The notes under the pieces were generated by a model. It did no database searches and was not told the DNA's origin. It was given only the letters and a program-made list of their open reading frames with translations. From an uncultured Planctomycetaceae bacterium (GTDB taxonomy: Bacteria; Planctomycetota; Planctomycetia; Planctomycetales; Planctomycetaceae): a stretch of 64,000 nt of DNA. The translations under genes were made by a program, and so were the position numbers. This document shows, piece by piece, positions 44,399 to 52,772 of this stretch (within the stretch, counting starts at the first letter, position 1; the number at the start of each line of letters is the position of its first letter). Location of the stretch: NCBI GenBank assembly GCA_903896675.1, contig CAITYU010000124.1, positions 1 to 64,000 of the forward strand. Direction: 5' to 3'.

Positions 44399-45961
44399 TT
44401 ATCGCGAATACCGAGCTTCGGCGGTGGGAACCGTCTCAGCAGCTTTTTTTGCTGCCGTTCGCCGCACGGCTGGCGGCGGAGTCTCAGGGGCGGGTTCCGA
44501 CTTGTCACCGGTCAGCATTTCCATCAGCCACGGCGAAGCCCGCGGAATCACAATCACCTTCTTCTGCGCTCCAGGCAGGCGATCGTCTATGATCACAGTC
44601 ACCTCCGGACCCGCAGCGGCGGCAGCCACTGTCGGAACCGGCTCAGGGGCCACAGCCGAATCACCACTCTGAACCGTCGCCGGGAAATCGGAGTCCTGCA
44701 TGAAGTCTGCCAATGCACCGTCCAGCTCCGCGGACTCCTGTTCCGGCTCTTCCTGAAACGGCTCTTCCAGCAACTCACGAAACTCATCACCAGCTTCCGC
44801 CTTTGGCTCAGCCTTGACGATCTTCACCTGCTGCTGCTGAGCCAGCAGATCCTGCAGCCACTTCAGACGGTCGCTGGCCAGCAACTCATCCAGCGCCCCG
44901 CGGGACATGTACAGACCTTCGGCATGATTCCGATTGGCACAACTGCAGACCCCCACAAGATTACCGACTGCATCATAAAGTCCGCCGCCGGAGCGACCAC
45001 TGGCAGGTGCTTTCGAACAGATCAGGTTGCCCGGGCCTTCATAGCGATCCCTGTCCACGAGGGTCACTTTCAGAGGCGTTGGCGTTGCACCCTCGTCACA
45101 ACCATAACTGACCAGTTCCTGCCCGCTGGTCAGTTCGTCAGGCCTGGCCGCGAGATCAACGGCTGGCAGAATTCGCTGCGTCTTAATCCGCAGGATCGCG
45201 AGATCGAGGCGATGGTTTCCCAGCACCACCTCAGCCGGCAGTCGCAGCACCTGACCCTCAGCGAACACTTCCACGTAAGTCCGCGTGCTTTTGATATTCA
45301 GCCCCTGGAAGAAGTGCGAGCATGTCAGGATCACGGATTCCGTCGCAGTGCTGTGAATAATGGTCCCGGTGCCGGTTTCACGCACCTTCGCTCCCTCGTC
45401 CTCCGTGCTGCCCTCCACTGTGACTCGCACCGTAGCCGCTTCTGCCTGTTCCAGACCAGTCAGAGCCGCACCGATTTCCGGCGACTGACCGCGAATGATC
45501 GGATCACGCTCTGCTCGCCCCCAGCGCGGAAACATCTTGCCAAAGATATCACCCAGCGATTTTCCGCCGGACGGCTCTTCCGATTTGTCAGCGGGCTCGG
45601 CAGGCGCATTCTGTGCCGGCTGCTGCTGCGCCAGCTTTTGAGCCGCCGCGTTCATCACTCGCCGCAGCACAGCTTCTTCCGTCAGTCCCACAAATCGCTC
45701 GGTTTCCCTGCCGTTGACCAGCAGAATCAGGGTCGGCACAGCCTCCACTCGATATTGCCGAGACACTTCCGGCTGCTCCGAAATATCCACCTGCCGAATG
45801 GGAAAACCGTCGTTTTCCATGCGTTTCAGGATGGGCAGCATCTGCTGACAGGGCTTGCAGTAGCTGGCAGTGAAATCCAGCAACTGGACAGGCGGTACCG
45901 GTTCGTCAGCGAGAGACGCCGCCGGAATCAGGACCAGCAACAGCAGCAGCAACGTTTTCAT
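44399..45961 (-). CDS. Thioredoxin-trypsin-like protease fusion, secreted
   Basis: About 520 aa from the ATG at 45961. A signal peptide (MKTLLLLLLVLIPAASLADE) precedes a thioredoxin domain with Cys35-Lys-Pro-Cys38 and the cis-Pro loop VEAVPTLILLVNG. After a Gln/Ala/Pro linker, a trypsin-like domain follows with His216 (LTCSHFFQG), Asp253 (HRLDLAIL) and Ser324 (SGRSGGGL), so both active sites look intact. The C-terminal 150 residues are acidic and then Pro/Ala-rich and basic at the very end. Its probable place is the periplasm, where it could couple disulfide state to proteolysis; that link is inferred. Confidence 0.85.
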   Translation of the reverse strand: MKTLLLLLLVLIPAASLADEPVPPVQLLDFTASYCKPCQQMLPILKRMENDGFPIRQVDISEQPEVSRQYRVEAVPTLILLVNGRETERFVGLTEEAVLRRVMNAAAQKLAQQQPAQNAPAEPADKSEEPSGGKSLGDIFGKMFPRWGRAERDPIIRGQSPEIGAALTGLEQAEAATVRVTVEGSTEDEGAKVRETGTGTIIHSTATESVILTCSHFFQGLNIKSTRTYVEVFAEGQVLRLPAEVVLGNHRLDLAILRIKTQRILPAVDLAARPDELTSGQELVSYGCDEGATPTPLKVTLVDRDRYEGPGNLICSKAPASGRSGGGLYDAVGNLVGVCSCANRNHAEGLYMSRGALDELLASDRLKWLQDLLAQQQQVKIVKAEPKAEAGDEFRELLEEPFQEEPEQESAELDGALADFMQDSDFPATVQSGDSAVAPEPVPTVAAAAAGPEVTVIIDDRLPGAQKKVIVIPRASPWLMEMLTGDKSEPAPETPPPAVRRTAAKKAAETVPTAEARYSR

Positions 45962-46276
45962 AGGCGGCTTCCATGCCAGAGTTTTCGGTTGCAATTGTTA
46001 CAAGGACCGAACTGAGCAGGCTGTAAGACTTACAAACGCCAGTCGCTGAACTCGCAAAACATCCGTTTTTTCGAGCATTTCAGCGAGCTGCCGAGCCTTG
46101 ACTCGCGATCAATCCCCTGTGAAGCAACCCGTATGCCACTCCGGCAGAATCCGTCGGATTCAGGTTCCGACCGGCAGATTCTGCCGCAGCGCGGGCGACA
46201 GCATAATCCGGCCGGGGCGATCGGGGAAAGAGCAGTTTTCAGGGGGGGCTGCCGGGTATGGTCCAGCGACACAAAT
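45962..46276. other. Intergenic region with a compound inverted repeat
   Basis: About 315 bases lie between the lipoprotein gene and the thioredoxin-protease gene, both on the minus strand. No gene is visible. The inverted repeat at 46142-46186 is the only strong structure. Confidence 0.5.
46142..46186. repeat. Compound inverted repeat (nested hairpin)
   Basis: An outer perfect 10-bp stem (CGGCAGAATC at 46142-46151 with GATTCTGCCG at 46177-46186) encloses an inner 6-bp stem (GTCGGA at 46153-46158 with TCCGAC at 46166-46171) and a 7-base loop. No T run follows on either strand, so it is not a typical terminator. It could be an mRNA leader structure of the thioredoxin-protease gene, about 180 bases away, or a protein-binding site. 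Confidence 0.65.
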
Positions 46277-47035
46277 TCAGCGTCGTGGCAGCGGAATTGA
46301 AACCGACTTCAGTTGTCCGCGGGCAGTCGGCAGGGGAGTCTCTGCACCAGTTTCGTCGGCCAATGTCCCCTGAGCTTTCATGGCGTCAACATCCGGAATG
46401 CGACGCTCCTGAATAAAGCCCCGTGTCCGCGCTGCAGCAGCATTCTTTGTGTCACGACCGGGCAGCAGAATCTCGGTCTCGCGCGAAGACACAACGTGGC
46501 CATCATCCTGCACCAGATCAACTCGCAGGGCACAATTGACCTGATTGCGGTGCTTATTCACATAGGGCACAAACACGCTGTAGGAATGCCCCAGTGTCCC
46601 CTCACCCCGATGCACATCCCAGGCCTCGGGAGTGAATTCGAACTGATGCAGTGGTTCAGGCTCCTCTTCGGCCTCCGGATCATATTCGTCGTACAGCGTG
46701 ATACGCACCGTCCCGTGCACCTGCACACCCGTCTCAACCTTCGGCCCGAAGAACAGGACCTGGCCGGCAAATCCGCGACAGTTTTTACCGTCCATCCCCT
46801 TGCCGTGAGCTGCTTCCCAGAGTGCCACGACCTTGACCACATTGCGTTCATAGGCCGGACGTCCGATCAGCCGTCCCGGATCCCGAAACAGGGTCGCAGA
46901 ACTTTTGAAGAACGACCCGCTGGGCGAACAACCGACGGCCGACACCACAACCGCCAGCAGCAGGAACTGCACCGCATTCCGCAGTCCTGCCGCCGGTTGT
47001 GGTCGCCACTGAGTAAGTTCCGCACTGTCAGTCAT
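46277..47035 (-). CDS. Lipoprotein of unknown function in secretin operon
   Basis: About 252 aa. GGAAG at 47042-47046 lies 6 bases before the ATG at 47035, better than the ATG at 47041. The N-terminal hydrophobic stretch ends in a lipobox (LLLAVVVSAVGC, Cys at about residue 36), so the protein should be lipid-anchored. The rest is mixed alpha/beta with an acidic segment (DEYDPEAEEEPEP). It follows the secretin gene by about 30 bases on the same strand. It could be a pilotin-like or accessory lipoprotein for the secretin, inferred only from position and lipid anchor. Confidence 0.75.
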   Translation of the reverse strand: MTDSAELTQWRPQPAAGLRNAVQFLLLAVVVSAVGCSPSGSFFKSSATLFRDPGRLIGRPAYERNVVKVVALWEAAHGKGMDGKNCRGFAGQVLFFGPKVETGVQVHGTVRITLYDEYDPEAEEEPEPLHQFEFTPEAWDVHRGEGTLGHSYSVFVPYVNKHRNQVNCALRVDLVQDDGHVVSSRETEILLPGRDTKNAAAARTRGFIQERRIPDVDAMKAQGTLADETGAETPLPTARGQLKSVSIPLPRR

Positions 47036-47065
47036 GATCATCTTCCACTGTGGTCAACGGGCTGC

Positions 47066-50000
47066 TCAGGGAGTCCGGGGGCGCGGTCCCGGATCGGGCT
47101 GCGGCACGGGTGGGACCTGTGTTTTACCAGGCTCCAGCAGCTGTTCCACCGGACTCTCCGGAGTCAGCACATCGCCTTCGCGAATCTCACCATCAGCGGC
47201 CCCGGCAGCACCCGGGACACTGTACAGTGGACCATGAATGGCTTCCGCATCCGACTCAATGAAGTGCATCCGCTCAGACTCAACCTGTTTCACCAGTTCC
47301 GAATCCAGGTCGCTGAGCACGATTCGCGGCGTCAGGAAGATCAGCAGTTCCGTACGGGCCGAGGTCGTACCATCGTAGCGAAAGGCACGGCCCACAATCG
47401 GCAGGTCACCCAGCCACGGCACCTTGCGTTCCAGAGTCTCGTCCTTCTTCGTGATCATTCCGCCGATCACAATCGTCTGTCCGTTGGGAACGTTGACAGT
47501 CGTCACGGCCTGTGACTGATTGATGATCGGAGACTCGATCGTACCGGTGGCCGCACTGGTAAAGATCGGCACACCCTGCCCGGCCAGCGAACTCTTGTCG
47601 GCGAATACACTCATGGCAATCACGCCATCCGGAGTGATTCGCGGAGTCACTCGCAGAGTAATCCCCACCTGCTGCTGCTGCAGGTTCGGGTTGGCAGTGC
47701 CCAGACCGTTCTGGGTGACACCATTGACCACCGGTACCAGCTGGCCAACGGTGACGAAGGCTTCGTTGTTATGAGTGGTGCGGACCTGCGGGCGACTCAG
47801 CACCTGCACCGTACGGCGGGATGCCAGCGCTCGCAACAGAACACTCACAGCATCCGACTGAGCCGAAAACACGAACCCGCCGAATCCGAGGTCGCTGTTC
47901 TGTCGACCCAGAGAAAAGTTGGCCAGTCCCTGAGTTCCCACATTGCCGGACGTATTGCTGGCCGAGTTATTTCCGAGGGCCACGCTGGTCTGGTTGAAGT
48001 TCAGACCGGGGTTGCCGCTGGTGGACGTGGTGGCAGTCAGGCTGCGGCGGTACAGCAGCGGATCCTGAAAGCCCAGTTCAATCCCAAACTCATCCGTCGC
48101 ATCCAGGCTGACTTCCACAAGCAGCGCCTGAATCACCACTTCCGGCGGCTGAGCATCCAGCTGGTCGATGATCTGGATCACCTGATTGAAGTACTGCGGA
48201 GACGCACTGACGATCAGCGAGTTGCTGTTGATATCCGGCGCCACGAGCACTTCCTGGCGGATGCGTTCGATATTGCTGATCAGGTCTTCCGAGCTGGTCT
48301 GCAGGGCCTGCTGCTGTTCAAGAAAATCCAGCAGCGACTGAGAAACCAGGTCCGCCGGTGCATTCCGCAGCGGGATCACAGTGGTGGTTCGCTGGCGAGT
48401 GTCGTCTGAATCCAGTCTCAGCAGCACCGCTTCCACCACGCTCAGCGATTCCGCACTGCCGATCGCCAGCACTGTATTGGTGCGGATGTCGGCCGAAAAT
48501 CGCAGCGGGATCAGACTGCTCGAGGAACCCTCGGTGCCGGCCAGCTGAATTCCCAGTGCATCCTCTGTGTTGCTGCTTTCGAACAGGGTGGTCAGCAGGT
48601 CCACAGACTGCTGAGCATCTGCATTCTGCAGCGTGAAGACCTTGATCTCAGAGACCGCTCCAGGAGCCTGATCCAGCTCACGCACCAGCGCCTCCAGCAG
48701 ACCCATGCTGGCTTCCGGAGCAGTGAGAATCAGACTGTTCGAACGAGCGTCAAAGCTGACTCGCACGTCCGCCAGAATACCCGATCGAATCAGCTCCTCA
48801 ACACCACCCGCTGATGACAGAAATTCCACGGCTACGGACTTGTTGTCACGCAGCTCCTGGGATCCCTGAGTATTCCCGAAACCGGCTCCACCCTGAGTTG
48901 CATTCTGCTGGGGTGGCGAAATCACTGCCTGCAGGGCCTGATTGATGGTCGTACTCAGTTCTTCAGCCACCGCGTTCTTCAGCTGAATGACCTTCATGCG
49001 GGATGCCGAAGATGGCTCATCACGGTCAATGCGTTCAATCAGCCGACGCACTTCCGCCAGCTCATTGGGCCGAGCCTGCACCACCACCGAGTTCGTGCGG
49101 ACATCGGCAAAAGTCCGCAGGGAAGTGCCCAGACCCGGGCGGTCTGCGTAAAACGTGCCCAGCGAAGTCACCACCTGCGAGGCAATAGCGCTCTTCAGCG
49201 GAAACACCTCGAACTCCAGATCCGGCATCAGTGGCTTGTCCAGACTGACTGCCAGCTCAAGTATCGATTCACGTTCCACTTCCGAGGAAATAATCAGCAG
49301 GGCGTTGGGCTGCACGACGGGCAGGAAGGAAGCGGTTTTCTGATTGTTGCCGGTCGTCCGCTGACGCAGCTCGGCCAACTGCTCATAGACATCCGTCATC
49401 AGCGTGGCCAGAGCTTCCGAATCCACGTTCTCCAGTGTCAGCAGGTGAACACTGGGCAGTGAACCCACACTCACCTTCTCCAGTTGCTGAATGATCTTTT
49501 CCACTCGCTCCACGTCCGCCGCATTGCCCTTCAACAGCAGCAGCTTGAGGTCTTCCAGAGCCTGGATCGTCACATCGCCACGCAGGTTGATGGCCGGACC
49601 CTCATCACCATCGCCGGCCAGAGTGCGGGAACGCGGCTCATCCGCCGGAGCTTCCTGCCGCTGCTCGTCAGCCAGCGACACAAGCTGATGAATCTGCTGA
49701 CTCAGCTGCTCGGTCGTCTTCGTCGGAATATTTTCGTTCGGTACCACCTTCACGGCGGACTCACCCGTCGGATCCGCCGGACGATCAAGGTCCGTCACCA
49801 GCTTCCGCAGGTGGGACAGACGCTGTGCCGGAGCTTCCACGATCAGCGAGTTTTCGTACTGGTTGATGCCTACGCGAAACATCACTGCGGCTTCGGCAGC
49901 ACTGCCGTCTGCCGGATTACTGCGAACCACGAAGCCCGGCAGACCATTCAGGCCTGGCTTTTCCAGTTCAGCCCGATCACGGAAGACCACAAACAATGTC

Positions 50001-50725
50001 CGCGCAACATCCGCAGCATTGCTTTCCTTCAGAGCCAGAGTTTCCTGCTCCATGCTGGCAGCGGCAGCTTCCTGCAGCAGTCCCTGAGTCGTACCGGAAA
50101 CCGGACGAATGCGACTGCCCGCTGCCGCCGACTGCCGGCCACCCGCAGGCTGTACACGTCCACTTTTCGCTGCCGGACCGGGCGCGGAGCTGCGACGCTG
50201 CGGTGCTGCCGCCCCGGACGCCGATCGCTCGTCGCCTGATTGCACTGCCTCATCAGATGCCGGAGCTGCAGCGCGACGACGGGACGATTCTTCCGTCAGC
50301 CGCGGCCGCGCATACTCTGTACGAGCCTCGTCCAGATCCAGCACAATCAGAAAACCATTCTGATGCAGCAGCCGAAAACCCTGCGGCTCAAGTTCCGCAT
50401 TCAGAATGCGTATCGCCGAATTCAGATCGTAACGAGCTTTATCGCGACGGGCAAAACGCCCCGGCGGAACTCGCTTCATCACCAGAGTCAGTTGCTGGCT
50501 CTCCGCAAGGTTCTGCAGCACCTTCTCCCAGCTCGAATCAAAGTAGTTCAGGCGGACACCGTCCTCCTGCTCCACCGTCTCCGGCGTCGGGCTCTTCCGC
50601 ACAGCCTCCCGGAAGGAACGCTGACCTTCTTCGGACGCCCCCAGTCGCATGTGCTGACTGAACAGCACACAGATAGAGGTCGCGACTCCGATTGCCCCCG
50701 CTGCAACAATGCCCTGACGCTTCAC
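47066..50725 (-). CDS. Very long secretin (GspD/PilQ family) with about six N-domain repeats
   Basis: 1219 aa. It starts at GTG 50725, with AAGGA 8 bases upstream, and has a signal peptide near residues 7-30. After a low-complexity Ala/Ser/Arg linker (about 160-210), some six repeats of the secretin_N (N1-like) fold follow, recognised by strands such as IQLKNAVAEELSTTINQALQ, VFTLQNADAQQSVDLLTTLF and VIPLRNAPADLVSQSLLDFL, each paired with a SNSLIVSAS-type strand and a helix ending in LD. The C-terminal secretin pore has IVIGGMITKKDETLERKVPW, LGDLPIVGRAFR and LLIFLTPRIV. Escherichia coli GspD has about three N domains. It forms an outer-membrane export channel with a long periplasmic part. Confidence 0.92.
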   Translation of the reverse strand: MKRQGIVAAGAIGVATSICVLFSQHMRLGASEEGQRSFREAVRKSPTPETVEQEDGVRLNYFDSSWEKVLQNLAESQQLTLVMKRVPPGRFARRDKARYDLNSAIRILNAELEPQGFRLLHQNGFLIVLDLDEARTEYARPRLTEESSRRRAAAPASDEAVQSGDERSASGAAAPQRRSSAPGPAAKSGRVQPAGGRQSAAAGSRIRPVSGTTQGLLQEAAAASMEQETLALKESNAADVARTLFVVFRDRAELEKPGLNGLPGFVVRSNPADGSAAEAAVMFRVGINQYENSLIVEAPAQRLSHLRKLVTDLDRPADPTGESAVKVVPNENIPTKTTEQLSQQIHQLVSLADEQRQEAPADEPRSRTLAGDGDEGPAINLRGDVTIQALEDLKLLLLKGNAADVERVEKIIQQLEKVSVGSLPSVHLLTLENVDSEALATLMTDVYEQLAELRQRTTGNNQKTASFLPVVQPNALLIISSEVERESILELAVSLDKPLMPDLEFEVFPLKSAIASQVVTSLGTFYADRPGLGTSLRTFADVRTNSVVVQARPNELAEVRRLIERIDRDEPSSASRMKVIQLKNAVAEELSTTINQALQAVISPPQQNATQGGAGFGNTQGSQELRDNKSVAVEFLSSAGGVEELIRSGILADVRVSFDARSNSLILTAPEASMGLLEALVRELDQAPGAVSEIKVFTLQNADAQQSVDLLTTLFESSNTEDALGIQLAGTEGSSSSLIPLRFSADIRTNTVLAIGSAESLSVVEAVLLRLDSDDTRQRTTTVIPLRNAPADLVSQSLLDFLEQQQALQTSSEDLISNIERIRQEVLVAPDINSNSLIVSASPQYFNQVIQIIDQLDAQPPEVVIQALLVEVSLDATDEFGIELGFQDPLLYRRSLTATTSTSGNPGLNFNQTSVALGNNSASNTSGNVGTQGLANFSLGRQNSDLGFGGFVFSAQSDAVSVLLRALASRRTVQVLSRPQVRTTHNNEAFVTVGQLVPVVNGVTQNGLGTANPNLQQQQVGITLRVTPRITPDGVIAMSVFADKSSLAGQGVPIFTSAATGTIESPIINQSQAVTTVNVPNGQTIVIGGMITKKDETLERKVPWLGDLPIVGRAFRYDGTTSARTELLIFLTPRIVLSDLDSELVKQVESERMHFIESDAEAIHGPLYSVPGAAGAADGEIREGDVLTPESPVEQLLEPGKTQVPPVPQPDPGPRPRTP

Positions 50726-51014
50726 CGTCGTATTCCTTATAGTGGGCAGGCTTCCCGTATCATGCTGCCTTCATCGCAGTGCCAACTGCCCGGCGGAAAT
50801 TCCGCAGAGCCGCGCCCGATCGCCGACGGTCGCTGATGTCAGCCTGCAACGACAACAACAGTTAATCCTGTTTATCGGATTACTCAGGCTTTACCGTTGA
50901 GTAAGGTTGTGTCGATTGTGCGGGATTTTCCCGAAGCGCGTAAAAAAACGCCGATGGATTCACCGGCGCTATCGAAAAATCCTCTGGCTTCAGCAAACAC
51001 AGCCTGAACTCTGC
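50726..51014. other. Intergenic region upstream of the secretin
   Basis: It separates the Cys-Gly-Glu protein gene from the secretin gene, both on the minus strand. It contains the terminator at 50942-50968 and must hold the secretin promoter between about 50740 and 50940. Confidence 0.5.
50942..50968 (-). terminator. Rho-independent terminator
   Basis: Read on the minus strand, an 8-bp stem with one G-T pair (CGCCGGTG against CATCGGCG) and a 4-base loop is followed by seven T (complement of 50942-50948). It lies about 45 bases past the stop of the Cys-Gly-Glu protein gene and separates it from the secretin gene. Confidence 0.85.
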
Positions 51015-51602
51015 TCATGGGCTGGCCGGGGCAGCATCGTCGTCCTGCGAAACAGCGATCACAGCGGCTGTACCGCCCGCTGCCAGCAGCAGTGCCGCCA
51101 CGGCCAGATTGCGCCGCCCGGTGGCTGAGCCCGTCACACCGCCTTCACCACAACCTTCACCACAGCCCTCGGCACAAACCTCGCCACAACCATCGTCCAG
51201 CGGCTGACCCCGAACTGTCACCTCATCCAGCACCAGCACCAGCTGCCGGGCTGCCGTTTTCGGAGCCCGCTGCTGATCCCAGAACCGGACGGACGTTTCC
51301 AGATTTTCCGGCCCGATTCCGTGCAGCCCGTTTCTAAGCCCCTGCACTTCGAAACGGCCCGCGGCGTCAGTCACCACTTCCGCCACTCGTGTCACCCCGA
51401 AATACAGTGGAATTCGCCGACCAGGCAGTGGAACAGCCTGACGATTGATCACCACCCCCTGCAGCCTGCCACCGCCCTGCAGTGCGATATCCCGGATCTG
51501 CCCGGCTGCTCGTTTCTGATTCTGCTCAGCCGCAAGCAGCGAATTGCCGGCAACCAGCATTCCGCAAATCACCCAGACCGTAACCCGTCGCAACCTGTTC
51601 AT
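51015..51602 (-). CDS. Exported carboxypeptidase-regulatory-like protein with Cys-Gly-Glu repeat and C-terminal anchor
   Basis: About 195 aa from the ATG at 51602. A signal peptide (VTVWVICGMLVAGNSLLAAE) is followed by an immunoglobulin-like domain of the carboxypeptidase regulatory type (LQGVVINRQAVPLPGRRIPL, VVTDAAGRFEVQGLRNG). A short Cys-rich segment then reads CGEVCAEGCGEGCGEGG, and a C-terminal hydrophobic helix (LAVAALLLAAGGTAAVIAV) with a short acidic tail ends the protein. The Cys repeat could bind metal or form cross-links. It is transcribed toward the secretin but ended by a terminator. Confidence 0.72.
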   Translation of the reverse strand: MNRLRRVTVWVICGMLVAGNSLLAAEQNQKRAAGQIRDIALQGGGRLQGVVINRQAVPLPGRRIPLYFGVTRVAEVVTDAAGRFEVQGLRNGLHGIGPENLETSVRFWDQQRAPKTAARQLVLVLDEVTVRGQPLDDGCGEVCAEGCGEGCGEGGVTGSATGRRNLAVAALLLAAGGTAAVIAVSQDDDAAPASP

Positions 51603-51636
51603 TCCTGTTTCTCTCAATCAGCCGGTGGTCAGAACC

Positions 51637-52743
51637 TCACAGGATCAGCATCGCATCTCCGTAGCTGTAAAATCGATACTGTTTCTCTATTGCCCGCAGA
51701 TATCCATCCATCACCAGATCAAAACCGGCAAATGCTGCCACCAGAGCCAGCAGTGTCGAACCGGGCAGGTGAAAGTTTGTCAGCAGTCCCTGCACGGCAC
51801 GGAATTCATACCCCGGCCGAATGAACAGAGCGGTGCGCCCTTCCCACGCTGTCGGAAACTGTACACCGGTGGCTGCCGCTGCTGCCTCCAGTGTGCGGAC
51901 CGAAGTGGTGCCCACGGCCACCAGTCGCCCCGCGGCTGATTTGCTGCCGATGGCAGTTGCAGCCGCTGCAGGCAGACGACACCACTCCTCGTGCATGACG
52001 TGCTCTGACAGCCGCTCAGCAGTCACCGGACGAAATGTGCCGGGACCAACATGCAGCGTCAGTTCAGTTCGCTGCACTCCCCGTTCACTGCATCTCTGCA
52101 GCAGTTGAGGTGTGAAGTGCAGTCCGGCCGTTGGCGCAGCAACCGCCCCCGGCTGACTGGCATAGGTGGTCTGATAACGCTCGCGATCCCCTTCATCCGC
52201 AATTTTCCGACCCATGTATGGCGGCAAAGGCAGTGAACCATTTTCTTCCAGCAACTGCACTGCAGGTCGCGAATCGTTCGGCCTTGCAAGCCAGCCGCCA
52301 TCTGCCAGACGACTGACCAGCGTCAGGGTCAGCCGAGAAAAACTGCCGGCCGATTGTGGACCCAGATCGTCCCGCAGCCAGCAGTCTGCCGGTACCACCT
52401 GAATTCGCTCACCGGGCTGCAGTTTTCCGCGAGTTTCGCAGAGCAGTATCCAGTTGCCGCCGCCGTCAGACTCCACATACAGGCCTTCCCACCGCCCCCC
52501 GGTCTGCTCGCGATAGCCAAACAGTCGGGCCGGAATTACCTGTGTATTATTGAAGACCAGCAGATCTTCCGAATTCAGCCTGTCCGGCAGCTCGCGAATC
52601 CATGCGTGCTCGATGGTTCCCTGTCTGCGATTCAGAATCATCAGACGAGAATCGTCTCGTGAGGCCGCAGGACGGCTGGCGATCAGATGCTCCGGCAGTT
52701 CGAACTGCCACGTGGATAACAGGTCCGGATCAGGAGTTGCCAT
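51637..52743 (-). CDS. queA: S-adenosylmethionine:tRNA ribosyltransferase-isomerase
   Basis: 368 aa, the usual length for QueA. Family pieces run through the protein: FELPEHLIASRPAASRDDSR near the start, LLVFNNTQVIPARLFGYR, QPGAVAAPTAGLHFTPQLLQ, LTLHVGPGTFRPV, and TNFHLPGSTLLALVAAFAGF near the end. It adds the epoxycyclopentanediol part of queuosine to preQ1 at position 34 of tRNAs with GUN anticodons. No other queuosine genes are in the window. It is divergent from the glycosyltransferase gene. Confidence 0.95.
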   Translation of the reverse strand: MATPDPDLLSTWQFELPEHLIASRPAASRDDSRLMILNRRQGTIEHAWIRELPDRLNSEDLLVFNNTQVIPARLFGYREQTGGRWEGLYVESDGGGNWILLCETRGKLQPGERIQVVPADCWLRDDLGPQSAGSFSRLTLTLVSRLADGGWLARPNDSRPAVQLLEENGSLPLPPYMGRKIADEGDRERYQTTYASQPGAVAAPTAGLHFTPQLLQRCSERGVQRTELTLHVGPGTFRPVTAERLSEHVMHEEWCRLPAAAATAIGSKSAAGRLVAVGTTSVRTLEAAAAATGVQFPTAWEGRTALFIRPGYEFRAVQGLLTNFHLPGSTLLALVAAFAGFDLVMDGYLRAIEKQYRFYSYGDAMLIL

Positions 52744-52772
52744 ACGGGAAAAGCTGCAGAGGTTTGGCTTGC

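Noticed and set aside
46142-46186. Rho-independent terminator of the secretin-lipoprotein operon
   Set aside because: The stem is strong, but no T run follows on the minus strand and it lies about 90 bases past the lipoprotein stop. It was listed as an inverted repeat instead.
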